Positions 1-9,107 of a DNA stretch of 64,000 nucleotides are shown piece by piece. This DNA comes from Bog-473 sp963788585. GTDB lineage: Bacteria > Actinomycetota > Acidimicrobiia > Acidimicrobiales > RAAP-2. Position numbers and translations under genes: made by a program. Within the stretch, counting starts at the first letter, position 1. Every line of letters begins with the position of its first letter. Under the pieces are notes generated by a model. That model was not told where the DNA came from. It made no database searches and saw only the letters and a program-made list of their open reading frames with translations. The DNA is taken from NCBI GenBank assembly GCA_963788585.1, contig CAWBHA010000004.1:62001-126000 (forward strand), read 5' to 3'.

Positions 1-308
1 TGGAGCTGTTGCTCACGGGAGAGCGCATCGATGCCGCGCGGGCCCACGCGATGGGTCTGGTCTGGAGGGTCGTCCCGCACGACACGCTCCTCGATGAAGC
101 CGATGCACTGGCGCGACGCCTTCTTAACGGAGCGCCTCTGGCGCAGCGAGCGATGAAGGAGATGGCGATGCGTACGCGCCACATGGCGACACTGGAAGCC
201 ATCCGCCTCGGCGAGACCATGCGGCACGTCGCCGCGGCGACACAGGACGCGCGGGAGGGCCTCCAGGCGGCAGCCGAGAACCGTCCGCCGCGCTGGACCG
301 GACGATGA
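1..308 (+). CDS. Enoyl-CoA hydratase/isomerase, C-terminal fragment (5' end outside window)
   Basis: This is the last ~100 residues of a crotonase-fold enzyme that would hydrate 2-enoyl-CoA thioesters in fatty-acid or branched-chain acyl-CoA breakdown. The frame enters the window open, reading ELLLTGERIDA from base 3. This is the family motif just after the active-site region (ELLLTGE.i.A..A...GLV..VVP). The C-terminal helices follow, with the usual ALA..L..GAPLA...K pattern, and a short Pro/Arg tail ends at TGA 306-308. The TTG at base 9 is an internal Leu codon, not a start. The catalytic half lies upstream, so activity cannot be judged. The gene converges on the cyclase-type regulator, whose stop is about 30 bases away. 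Confidence 0.85.
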   Translation, partial: ELLLTGERIDAARAHAMGLVWRVVPHDTLLDEADALARRLLNGAPLAQRAMKEMAMRTRHMATLEAIRLGETMRHVAAATQDAREGLQAAAENRPPRWTGR

Positions 309-338
309 CGAGGACGGTCCATCCGCCCCGGTCCGATC

Positions 339-3300
339 TCAGGCCAATGATCCGAGCGTGGCGATGGCGCGTCGTTCGACGCCCCCATAGCCACCGGCCC
401 ACGCGGCAACCCGTGCCTTCTCGAGCAGGACCCGGGCCCTCGCCTCGTCGCCGGGGCGACGGCGTTGGACATAGGTCTCTCCACGGAGGAGGTCCGTCCG
501 CGCCGCGAAGAAAGCTGCGCCCACCCGCGCATTGAAGTCGGCCGCCCGGGCGAGGTAATCGTCCGCCTCGTCGTAGCGCCCGAGCAAGGCAGCGAGACCA
601 CCGGCGAAATGGCTGACCGGACCGAGGACCGACAGACCCCCGGGGGTCGCGAGCAGGTGCGCCCAGGGCGCCAGCTGCTCGAGGACGGGCTCGGCGTACT
701 CGGCTACCCGGCACTGCGTGATCGCTTCTGCGTACGCGCTCATCGCCATGAGCCAGATGGGGTCCATCGACATCGCGAAGTCACTCGAGGCAAACGCCGC
801 GAGGTGCCGGAGCGCCTCCTGGGTCCGGCCCCCCTCCGCGCAGGCGAGGGCGAAAATCGGTCCGAGGTCCATGTTGGGAAGCGTGGCTTCGATCTGCTCT
901 ACCAAGGGGAGGAGGTCGCCCAGAGTGCCGCGGTCGAAAGTGCACCGTGACGAGCTGGGCGAAGAAGAAGGCGGGCGCGTCCTCCTGCCCCGCCTCGTGA
1001 CCCAGCCGAAGTGCCTCGTTCGCCAATCGTTCCACCTCGTCGGTGGTCTTGTTGATCTGCGCCTGCCCGCCCCGCATCCATTCGAGCACCCAGTGGAGCA
1101 TCGGCTGATTGAGCCGCTCGGCCAGAGCGCCTTGCACCGTCATGCAACGAGCCGCTTCTTCCATGTCGCCGAAGTAGGTCGCCGTGCAGGCGAGAAATCC
1201 GGCGGCGAAGAACTGCAGGAGCGGGTCGCCGATCCGCTCGGATCGTGCGAGCGCCTCATCCATCCGGCCCCTCGATTCCAGCAGCAGCTGCGGCACGCAC
1301 AGAGGCACGTAGGTGTGATTGTGCACCCACGCGACGATCGCATCGTCGTTGGTGGCCTCGGCGAGGGCGATGGCCTCGCCGGCCAGCGCCTGGCGCCGCT
1401 CGAGCACGCTGCCGTATGTCAACTCGGAGCACAGGCTGGCCAGCACCCGGGCCCGTTCAGGATGATCGGCGGGCAGTCGGGCGAGGGCCATCTCGAGTAT
1501 CTCGATCCTGTCCGGATCGATTGCGCCCGCGAAGCTGAAGAAGCCCCGGTCGTTGGCCAGTGCGGCGCGGACCAAGCGCCCGGTGTCGTCGAGGTCGGCG
1601 GCGCGGTGGGCGGCGTCGAGGAGGGTGGCGCGATAGCCGGGATCGCCGGACTGCCGCTGTGCGGTGCCCAGACCGATGGCCGCGTCGAGACCCTCCAAGG
1701 GGTCGGGGTCCGCTACCTGCGAGGAGAGCTCTGCCGCCTGGGCGTAGTAGCGGGCGGCATCCGCTGGCGCCAAAGCACCGAGGGCGGAGTCGCCTGCCTG
1801 CAGGGAGTACTCGATGGCCTTGGTGAGTTCGATCGGCTGGGTGGCGCTCGTCCAGTGGCGTGCCAGTTCGCCGACCCGGGACCCGGGACGGCCTCCGCAA
1901 AGGTCCTCCAAGGCCTCGGCGACTTGGCGATGTGCCCGAGCCCGGCGGTTGGGTCCCATGTCCTCGTACAGCGTGTGCTGGATGAGCGCATGCGCGAACC
2001 GGTATCGACCGGACGCGTCCGCCGGCTCCTGCACCAGAGCGGCCGCCGCGGCCGCCTCGAGGATGTCGAGCAACTCGTCGTCCGTCCGAGACGTGGCCGC
2101 TGACAAGAGGTCGAGGTCGAAGTCCCTCCCGATGACGGAGGCCACGCTCAGGACCCGACCCGCGTCCTTGCCCAGGCGGAGGAGCCTGGCCCCGATGACG
2201 TCGCGCACCGAGTCCGGCAGGGCCGCCTCGTCCAGCGTGGCCGACGCCTGCCACCGCCCCTCGGCGTTCTGGAGGATGGCCCCGGTCTCGACGAGGTTGC
2301 GGAGCACCTCGCTGACGAAGAAGGGGTTGCCGTCGGTCTCCCGGTGGATTGCATGGGCCAGTCCGATGCCGTCGTCGTCCAGCCGGTGACCTGCGGCAGC
2401 TTCCATCAGGTCGAGGACTCCCACGTCGTCGAGACCTCGCAGCTCCAACCGCGAGACGCCGTCCTGACGGCGCAGCGCTCCCAGCGTCTCGACGAGCGCG
2501 TCCGCATGCGCGAGCTCGTTCTCTCGATAGACCCCGATCACCAAGAGGCGCAGCGGGAGGCTGGAGGCGACGAGATGCCGCAACAACAGCAGGCTGCCGC
2601 TGTCGGCCCACTGCAGATCGTCCAAGACGAGGAGGACCGGATGGTCCTCACTGATCACGGAGAGAAGGCCGACGACAGCCGCGAAGAGGAGGAAGCGCTC
2701 GCTGTCGGCGTCGCGGGTCGCCGACGGTTGGAGGCCTGGAATGCGACGGGCCAGAGCCGGGACGAGTCGCGCCAACTCGGATCCGTGCGCATCGAGGTGC
2801 GCCAGGATGAGGTCGTCGGGTCCATACGTCACGTAGTGGCCGAGTGGCTCAGCAAAGAGCTGGTATGGAGTAGCCAGTCCTTCCTCGGAATGGCCGAGCA
2901 GGACACAGGCGCCCGACTCGAACGCGGCTCGGGACGCCTCCGCGACCAGGGTGGTCTTGCCCAGGCCTGCCTCGCCTGAGATCAGGACCACCTCACGGGC
3001 CCCGCCGGCCGTCACCCGTTTCATGGCCTCGGCGATGCGCTCGATCTCCGCGTTCCGGCCCACGACACCGACGTCGGGACGGCTCGCCAATCTGGCCGGG
3101 AGTGGTACCCCGGCACCGCCGGCGGCACCCGGAGAAGGTGGCCACTCGATCTCGACGGTCGTCACCGGAGAGTGCAACCCCTTGAGCTCGAGCTCGCCGA
3201 TCGGCCGGCACTCGTGCTGCATCCGCCGACCTGCCATCGCACGTACCAGATCCGTGGCCAGGATCTGACTGCTCGCGGCGCGCGCACAGAGCCGGGCGGC

Positions 3301-3672
3301 CTCCACCACCGCGTCCCCGAAGTAGTCGTGGTCCTCGCGAACTACCTCCCCGACGCTGATGCCGAGACGCAGGCCCACCGGTTGGCCGCCTCGACGATTC
3401 TGCCGATCGACTCCCTGCTGCATCGCCACCCCGCACGCCGCCGCGGCCGAGGCCGATCCGAAGACCACCATCAGGCCGTCCCCGAGGTTCTTGACCTCGG
3501 TGCCGCCGCATTCGGCTACCGCCCGGCGAAGGATCGCGAAATGGCTCCGTCTGACCTCGTCTGCTCCGGCAGGCGAGACCGCCTGGGAGAGCTCCGTCGA
3601 ACCGACGATGTCGGAAAAGAGGATCGCGACGTTCTCGGTCGCCGCACCCGTGGCTGCTTCGCCACCTGACAC
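339..3672 (-). CDS. Class III nucleotidyl cyclase / AAA ATPase / TPR regulator, frameshifted
   Basis: The N-terminus is a class III adenylate/guanylate cyclase domain (roughly residues 15-190). It shows the metal-binding Asp of FSDIVGST and the KNLGDG motif. An AAA/NB-ARC-like ATPase follows, with Walker A GEAGLGKT and a Walker B LLVLDDLQWAD. The C-terminal half is a helical TPR-like sensor region, as in the ~1100-residue cyclase-ATPase regulators common in Actinobacteria and Mycobacterium. The frame breaks near 937-939: dropping one base of the AAA (plus strand) joins ...LVTVHF to DRGTLGDLLPLVEQ and gives about 1110 residues. Otherwise the protein ends in nonsense at 781. The GTG at 3672 was chosen because a TACGCT -10 box lies 6 nt upstream; an in-frame GTG at 3693 is the alternative. 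The ligand and target are unknown. Confidence 0.85.
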
Positions 3673-3678
3673 CCCCAT

Positions 3679-3684
3679 AGCGTA
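3679..3684 (-). promoter_or_regulatory. -10 box TACGCT of a probable leaderless promoter (cyclase regulator)
   Basis: TACGCT lies 6 nt upstream of GTG 3672. Transcription starting about 7 nt after the hexamer would begin on or next to the start codon. No Shine-Dalgarno is visible for this start. Confidence 0.55.
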
Positions 3685-3812
3685 GGCCGCCACCGGCCCA
3701 CCGCGCTTCTGCCAAGCGCATGACCCGTGATCGATGCGAGCACCGCACTGCGCTAGAACCTTGCCGGCACCGCCCGTGGCGGCATCCGCGCGACGAGAGA
3801 AGGCAAGCGACC

Positions 3813-4910
3813 ATGACGTTCGTTCCCTACGATCGGCCCATCCGGGCCGCCTTCGTCGGTCTCGGTCGCATCTACGACCTGAACATGCGGGCCTACCGAG
3901 GCAATCCGGACGTCGAGGTGGTGGCCCTCGTTGATCCGGACCCGCAGCGTCGTGCCCAACGCCAGGCCGATTGGCCCGAGGCGCGCACGTTCGCCACCGC
4001 GGCCGATCTCGCGGCGAGTGGGCTGGCGGTCGACGCCGCCGAGGTCCTGCTTCCGATCCCCCTCCACGTCGACGGGGTCGGCGAGATGCTCGGCTACGGC
4101 TGGCACCTGAACCTCCAGAAGCCCATGTGCAGTGAGCTGCGCGAGGCCCAGCAGATGCTCGATGCGGCCCGAGCGAACGACCGCGTCCTGCGGGTCATGG
4201 AGAACTACCTCTTCTATGAGCCGTTGCAGAGGCTGAAAGAGACGGTCGTGTCGGGGGACCTCGGCGCCGTGAGCGGCTACCACTTGAAGATGGTGGGCAG
4301 CGGCCGGGGTGGCTGGGACGTGCCCCAGTCCAGCTACAAATGGCAATTCGCCCAGATGCGCCGCGGCAGGGGCATCCTGGTGTTCGACGACGGCTGGCAC
4401 AAGCTCTCGACGGCGTTGTGGCTCTTCGGGCCGCTGCGCGAGGTGCGGGCGTGGGTTGGTGGCACCGAGGTCCTGCCCGACATCGAGATCGACGCGCCGA
4501 CCACCATCGTCTGGGAGCACCAGAACGGCATCCGCGGCGTGTGGGACATCACCCTGGCCCCCGACATGTACCTGCGGTCCGACTACTACACCAATGACGA
4601 ACGCTGGGAGATCACCGGGAGTCGCGGGTACTCGCGGGTGAACCGGTGCACCGGCCGCGGCATCCAGCAGCCGAGCCTCGAGACCTACGTCGACGGGGAG
4701 ATGCGGACATTCCACGCCCTCGACGACGACTGGGCCAGCAGCTTCAGGGACTCCGGACGCCACTGGCTGCGCTGGCTCCGCACCGGCGAGGGCCCTTTGC
4801 TGTGGGGTGCCGAGGAGGCCGTCGACGTGTTGCGGTTCGCCCTCGCCGTGTACGCCAGCAGCGCGGCCGGCGGCGTGGGCATCGACCCCGCGTCGATTCC
4901 GGTCGAGTGA
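3813..4910 (+). CDS. Gfo/Idh/MocA-family NAD(P)-dependent oxidoreductase
   Basis: This 365-residue cytosolic protein has an N-terminal Rossmann fold starting RAAFVGLGRIYDLNM, a variant of the GxGxxG/A dinucleotide loop. The family's EKP-type catalytic loop appears as NLQKPMC near residue 105, so the conserved Lys-Pro is present with Gln in place of Glu. A C-terminal alpha/beta domain with WDxxxxxxxxG-type segments follows. Family members oxidise or isomerise sugars, inositols and related polyols. The substrate cannot be told. The ATG at 3813 follows a GAGAGAAGG ribosome-binding site (3795-3803), whereas an upstream in-frame ATG at 3720 would add 31 unrelated residues. The gene is alone, between the divergent cyclase and the convergent S11-like gene. 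Confidence 0.85.
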   Translation: MTFVPYDRPIRAAFVGLGRIYDLNMRAYRGNPDVEVVALVDPDPQRRAQRQADWPEARTFATAADLAASGLAVDAAEVLLPIPLHVDGVGEMLGYGWHLNLQKPMCSELREAQQMLDAARANDRVLRVMENYLFYEPLQRLKETVVSGDLGAVSGYHLKMVGSGRGGWDVPQSSYKWQFAQMRRGRGILVFDDGWHKLSTALWLFGPLREVRAWVGGTEVLPDIEIDAPTTIVWEHQNGIRGVWDITLAPDMYLRSDYYTNDERWEITGSRGYSRVNRCTGRGIQQPSLETYVDGEMRTFHALDDDWASSFRDSGRHWLRWLRTGEGPLLWGAEEAVDVLRFALAVYASSAAGGVGIDPASIPVE

Positions 4911-4959
4911 CCCGTGTGGGGCCACACCGATGTCGGTGTCCCGCTCGCGCCGTGCCCGC

Positions 4960-6315
4960 TCAGCGCGTCAGGCGCCACCACACCCCGGGGCCCGAGAGCG
5001 GCGTCGCGGTCCGCAGCGCCACGTGTCCCGAGCTGCCTCCCACCCCGGCTTGCAACGTCCCGACCGTGGCCCCGGCCGGGAGGGGACCGTCGAGAGAGGG
5101 GTGTCGAACGGCCAGGGTGACGACCAAACCGGGCCAACCGATCGCGCTGACCGGCTGTGCCACGGTCACCGGCGCCGTCGAGCCCCAGGCTGCATCGAGG
5201 TCGGCGACCTTCTGGCCGGGAGCGAAGAGGGTGAAGCGGTGCAGAGAGAAGAAGACGCTTCTCACGAGCGTGTCCCCCGCGTCGACGGCGGACGTGTTCG
5301 GGCCGAGCGCACCGCCCGGCTGGCCCAGGACGGCACCGACCACCGTGACCTCCGACCCGCCGATGTCCTGCTGCGCCGCGAAGAGATAACAGCCCTGTGC
5401 GCTCGAGTCGGACCCCGTCTTGATCCCGATGATCCCGTCGACCCCCAGATCGAAATTGGGGTTGTAGACCACGCTCGTCATCGGCACGCTCGCCTGCCCC
5501 AGGGAGACGATCTGGCGGAGGACCGGGATGGACAGCGCCGCCTCGCCCAGGCGGACGAGGTCCTCCGCCGTGCTCGTCGTGGCCGGGTCCACGCCAGTCG
5601 GATCGCTGATGTGGGTCGAGGTGAGTCCGAGCCTGCTCGCGGCGGCATTCATCTTGGCCACGAACGCGCCGACGCTCCCCGCGTCCCAATCGGCGAGGAC
5701 CGTCGCCATGTCGGCGCCTGAGTCGACCAAGAGCCCTTCGAGGGCCTCGAGCTCGGTGAGCGACTCCCCGGCTGCGACCGGGACCTCGGACTCCTGGCTC
5801 GCCTGCCCGGCCTGATACGCCGCGAGCGCGTCGGCGGTGACGGGAATCTCCGGGCCGTCGTCGCCCGGCGCCAACCGGTGATCCGACAGGACCACGTAGG
5901 CCGCGAGGAGCTCGGCCAGACCGGCGACCGGGACCGGCTGGGACCCGCGTACCTGGCCCAACGTTCCGACACCTACGACCGTCGCCGCTGCCTCTCCGCT
6001 GCTCGGCCACGCGAAGGTGGGTGTCACCCCGGGCAGATGGACTTCTCGGGCCTCGAGCGTGGCGCCCGGGAGCGGTCGGACCCACTGGGCGATGGCACCC
6101 GCGCAGAGCGCCGCGACGACGAGCGCAGCGCCCCACGCGAGGAGACGCCGACGCCGTCTCGAGGCGCGCAGCCCGGCGATGATCTCGAGCTCGGCCTGGC
6201 TCGGGGGAGGGAGCTGTCGGCCGAGCTCGGCGAGGCGCTCCTCGTTCTGCCGAGGGAGCGCCCGCCTTCGGGCGTGGGCAGGACCCTTGTCTCCCCCGCG
6301 GTGGCGCCCGTCCAT
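4960..6315 (-). CDS. S11 D-Ala-D-Ala carboxypeptidase homologue lacking catalytic residues (pseudoenzyme)
   Basis: This is a 451-residue single-pass membrane protein. A basic cytoplasmic segment comes first, then a transmembrane helix near residues 57-77 (LLAWGAALVVAALCAGAIA), then an extracytoplasmic DacA-type fold. The family landmarks can be aligned, but the SxxK segment reads AGLAE followed by LLAAYVVL, so Ser is Gly and Lys is Glu. The SxN segment reads DSGAD, with Ala for Asn. Only the third motif, GIKTGSDSSAQGC, is intact. The typical tail of the fold follows. No peptidase activity is expected; a structural or peptidoglycan-binding role is inference. The ATG at 6315 has TAGCGT 7 nt upstream. 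It is divergent from the GT87 gene. Confidence 0.8.
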   Translation of the reverse strand: MDGRHRGGDKGPAHARRRALPRQNEERLAELGRQLPPPSQAELEIIAGLRASRRRRRLLAWGAALVVAALCAGAIAQWVRPLPGATLEAREVHLPGVTPTFAWPSSGEAAATVVGVGTLGQVRGSQPVPVAGLAELLAAYVVLSDHRLAPGDDGPEIPVTADALAAYQAGQASQESEVPVAAGESLTELEALEGLLVDSGADMATVLADWDAGSVGAFVAKMNAAASRLGLTSTHISDPTGVDPATTSTAEDLVRLGEAALSIPVLRQIVSLGQASVPMTSVVYNPNFDLGVDGIIGIKTGSDSSAQGCYLFAAQQDIGGSEVTVVGAVLGQPGGALGPNTSAVDAGDTLVRSVFFSLHRFTLFAPGQKVADLDAAWGSTAPVTVAQPVSAIGWPGLVVTLAVRHPSLDGPLPAGATVGTLQAGVGGSSGHVALRTATPLSGPGVWWRLTR

Positions 6316-6322
6316 GACCGCA

Positions 6323-6328
6323 ACGCTA
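6323..6328 (-). promoter_or_regulatory. -10 box TAGCGT of a probable leaderless promoter (S11 homologue)
   Basis: TAGCGT lies 7 nt upstream of ATG 6315, and no Shine-Dalgarno is visible between them. Confidence 0.5.
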
Positions 6329-6466
6329 AGGCCGCGACGCGCGGCGCCGCGGGCACCTCCGAGATCCGCGCACCGGGCTCCCGAAGAGACCCGAATAGGC
6401 CGTTGGTCCCATGCCAACCGGGTTCCCCCACGTCAGACTGACCTCATCACCGAGGTTGGAGGACCG

Positions 6467-7732
6467 ATGGGGGACGGTGGTGTGGCGCGACACGGCTCGG
6501 CGATTCCGCCGGGCGCCCGGTGGGCCCTCGGCGGCCTCTCGGCGGCCGTCGTCGGTCTCTTCGCGCTCGTCCTGGCCCATCAATGGCAGGTCGACTTCGA
6601 GGTCTACCGGACCGGCGGCCTGCACGTCCTCGGGACCGGCCTCTACGCGGCACAGGTCGACGCCGCGCATCGCGACCTCCTGTTCACCTACACCCCGCTG
6701 GCCGCCATGGCGTTCTGGCCCTTCTCGTTTCTCTCTCCCTGGGCGGGCCAGGTCGTCTGGGACGCCGTGAACATCGCCGCCCTGGCGGCGCTCGTGGCCG
6801 TCAGCGTCGCGGCGGCCCGCGGCCGCCCCCTGCAGCGTGCGGACTGGCAGCTGGCCCTCATCGTGCTCGCCCCGGTGAGCCTCCTCATCTGGCCTGTTCG
6901 CTACGGCTTCGAACTCGGTCAGATCAACGTCGTCCTGGTGCTCATGATCGTGGCCGACCTCTCCCTGGACATCTCCTGGCGGGGGAGGCGGCTGCGCCGG
7001 GGAGTGCTCCTCGGCGTCGCCGCGGCCATCAAGCTCACCCCGCTCGTCTTCATCCCGTACCTCCTGCTCACCCGGCAGTGGGTGACCGCCAGAAACGCCG
7101 TCCTCACGTTCTGTGCGGCCACCGGGGTGATGTTCGCCGTCGCCCCCGGTGCGTCGTGGAGCTACTTCACCAGGTACGCCTTCGACGTCCGCCGCATCGG
7201 CGACAGCTCGATCACCGACAACCAGACACTCCGGGCGGCTCTGGCACGCACGGGCCTGCCGATCCCCCACCTGGTCGTCGACGTCGTCCTGGTGGCCGTT
7301 CTCTGTGCCGGGTTGGCGCTCGCCGCGTTGGCGTACCGGCGATCGTCAGCGCTGCTCGGGATCCTGCTGTGCGCGGCCACCGGACTGTTGGTCTCGCCGA
7401 TCTCGTGGCAGCACCACTACGTGTGGTGCGTGCCGCTGCTCGTCTGGCTGGCCCTGGGGGTCGACGGGCCACGCCGCGGTGAGACGTGGGCCGCCGTGAC
7501 CACCCTCGTCTTCGTCGTGACGCCTCCCGGTCGGTCTGTGCATACCAACGTGGCCGACTACGTCAGGGAGAACGCGTACGTCCTCGCGACGCTTGGCTTC
7601 ATGGGATTGGCGGGTGCCCTTCTCTGGGCCCGGAGTCGGCTGCCGACCTCTCCGAAGCCGGTCGCGACCCCCCCACCTCCCGAGCGGGACGAGACGACGC
7701 CGCGCCCCAAGGCAGGTGCTGATCGGTGCTGA
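6467..7732 (+). CDS. GT87-family integral membrane glycosyltransferase (polyprenyl-phosphate-mannose type)
   Basis: This 421-residue protein has about ten hydrophobic segments and matches the DUF2029/GT87 pattern: an early periplasmic DFEVYRTGG loop with acidic residues, a YTPLAAMAFWPF segment, GQINVVLVLMIVADL in the middle and PISWQHHYVW near the C-terminus. Relatives such as mycobacterial PimE transfer mannose from polyprenyl-phosphate-mannose on the outer face of the membrane, building lipoglycans. Substrate specificity here is not known. The ATG at 6467 follows GGAGGA (6458-6463). The C-terminal tail is Pro/Arg rich and cytoplasmic. The gene lies between two penicillin-interacting-fold proteins with altered catalytic motifs, which suggests a cell-envelope locus. 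Confidence 0.82.
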   Translation: MGDGGVARHGSAIPPGARWALGGLSAAVVGLFALVLAHQWQVDFEVYRTGGLHVLGTGLYAAQVDAAHRDLLFTYTPLAAMAFWPFSFLSPWAGQVVWDAVNIAALAALVAVSVAAARGRPLQRADWQLALIVLAPVSLLIWPVRYGFELGQINVVLVLMIVADLSLDISWRGRRLRRGVLLGVAAAIKLTPLVFIPYLLLTRQWVTARNAVLTFCAATGVMFAVAPGASWSYFTRYAFDVRRIGDSSITDNQTLRAALARTGLPIPHLVVDVVLVAVLCAGLALAALAYRRSSALLGILLCAATGLLVSPISWQHHYVWCVPLLVWLALGVDGPRRGETWAAVTTLVFVVTPPGRSVHTNVADYVRENAYVLATLGFMGLAGALLWARSRLPTSPKPVATPPPPERDETTPRPKAGADRC

Positions 7733-7741
7733 GCTCGTACG

Positions 7742-8950
7742 TCAGCGAGCCATCGCGGCGCAGACGGCCTGGCCGAAGACCTGGCGCAACTGATCGAACA
7801 GTGCGGCGTTGACCTTCGGCGTCACCTGCGAGCTCACGACCACGCTCACCGACCGGGTCCCGTCCCGAGAGTCCGCCGCGAATGCCGTGTAGCCCAACGT
7901 GTTCCCGGTGTGCCCGTAGACGACGCCGCACGAAGTGGTGTAGCGGAAGAGCGCGAGCCCCACGGCATTGGTGCCGGGTCCGGGCGGTTCCGAGTTCCCG
8001 GAGCGGAAACGGAATTGGCGGGCGCGCGTGGCTCCGTTGGTGAGCGTGCCCGAGACGTAGCCGCGGATGAATCGGTTCAGGTCGAGGGGCGTCGACACGA
8101 CGCCGCCCGAGGCGTACGACCACCCGGCGGCGACCGCCTGGCTGACGTCCTCGGGGGCCTTCGGCGGCTCGACGTCATAGCCGTGCATGAACGCCGCCGG
8201 CATCGACGGTCCCGTGGGAAGCGTCGTCTGGCCGAGCCCGAGTGGTTGGGTGACCTCCTGCTGGAGCGCCGTCGCGTACGGCGCGCCCGAGATGGCCTGC
8301 ACCATGAGCGCCACGATCACGTTGTCGGAGTTGGAGTACTGGTAGCGGCTTCCCGGCTTGAACTCGAGCGGTTGCTTGGCGACGTAGCTCAGGAGCTCCT
8401 CGGGCGGCGGAGGCACCGTCAAGGAGTCACCGAGTGCCTTTTGGAACGCCTTGCTCGCACTGAAGTCGGGGATGCCGCTCGTGTGCTGCAGCAGCTGGGC
8501 CAGTGTCACGTGCGCCCAGGCGGCGGGCAGGGTTGGGAGTACCTCACCGACGGTCGTATTGAGGGTCAACTTCTCGTCGGCCACGAGAGCGAGTGCCGTC
8601 GCGCCCGAGAACGCCATCGAGACGCTGGCGATCCGGACATGGTCGGACGCCTGCGGTGCCGCGGAATCCCCCACGGCCGCCACGCCCGCCACGAAGACCT
8701 TTTGGATGCCGCCCCGCTGCACCACGACGATCCCCCCCCGGGGGCCGCCCTTGGCCGCCACCAGCCGATACAGCGCCTGCTGCAGCTGCCCGTCGGCGCT
8801 CGTCGTCTGGGGCGTCGCGGCACCAGAGGTCGTGCCGCCTGCGACCGTGAGCAGCCCGACGAGTGCGAAGAGGGTGGTGAGCGCGGCGACGATCGGCCGG
8901 GTCCTGCCCTCATGCATGCGGATCGATGACAAGGCGCTCCTCTCCCGCAT
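7742..8950 (-). CDS. Exported beta-lactamase-family (class C/PBP4*-like) protein with SVSM instead of SxxK
   Basis: This 402-residue protein starts with a signal peptide: a basic stretch, then IVAALTTLFALVGLLTV, with likely cleavage after TSGAA. It has the serine beta-lactamase/DD-peptidase fold. The second motif YSN (in YQYSNSDN) and the third HTG (GHTGNTLG) are present. The first motif reads ASVSMAF where relatives have SVxK, so the general-base Lys is Met. The codon on the coding strand is ATG, at plus-strand 8614-8616, one base from AAG. This is either loss of activity or a base-calling error. The ATG at 8950 follows GGAGTGGGGG at good spacing. It converges with the GT87 gene 9 bases away. 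Confidence 0.82.
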   Translation of the reverse strand: MRERSALSSIRMHEGRTRPIVAALTTLFALVGLLTVAGGTTSGAATPQTTSADGQLQQALYRLVAAKGGPRGGIVVVQRGGIQKVFVAGVAAVGDSAAPQASDHVRIASVSMAFSGATALALVADEKLTLNTTVGEVLPTLPAAWAHVTLAQLLQHTSGIPDFSASKAFQKALGDSLTVPPPPEELLSYVAKQPLEFKPGSRYQYSNSDNVIVALMVQAISGAPYATALQQEVTQPLGLGQTTLPTGPSMPAAFMHGYDVEPPKAPEDVSQAVAAGWSYASGGVVSTPLDLNRFIRGYVSGTLTNGATRARQFRFRSGNSEPPGPGTNAVGLALFRYTTSCGVVYGHTGNTLGYTAFAADSRDGTRSVSVVVSSQVTPKVNAALFDQLRQVFGQAVCAAMAR

Positions 8951-9071
8951 CCCCCACTCCCGCGTTCGCCCGCAGGCACGGCGACGATTCCTGACAGCCA
9001 GCCCCGCGCGGCGCCGGTAGGGCCGCGAACGTCGAGGCGTGGCGAGAAGAGAATAGGACACCTCGGCTCCC

Positions 9072-9077
9072 TATGAT
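9072..9077 (+). promoter_or_regulatory. Possible -10 box TATGAT for the DUF1214-sulfotransferase pair
   Basis: TATGAT lies about 30 nt upstream of ATG 9108, leaving a short leader that contains the GGAGG ribosome-binding site. No convincing -35 was identified. Confidence 0.35.
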
Positions 9078-9107
9078 CGACGCGACGCAGAGCACGCCTG
9101 GAGGCAG

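Noticed and set aside
4914..4927. GTGTGG/CCACAC hairpin after the Gfo/Idh/MocA gene as a terminator
   Set aside because: The loop is only two bases and no T run follows, so a terminator is not supported.
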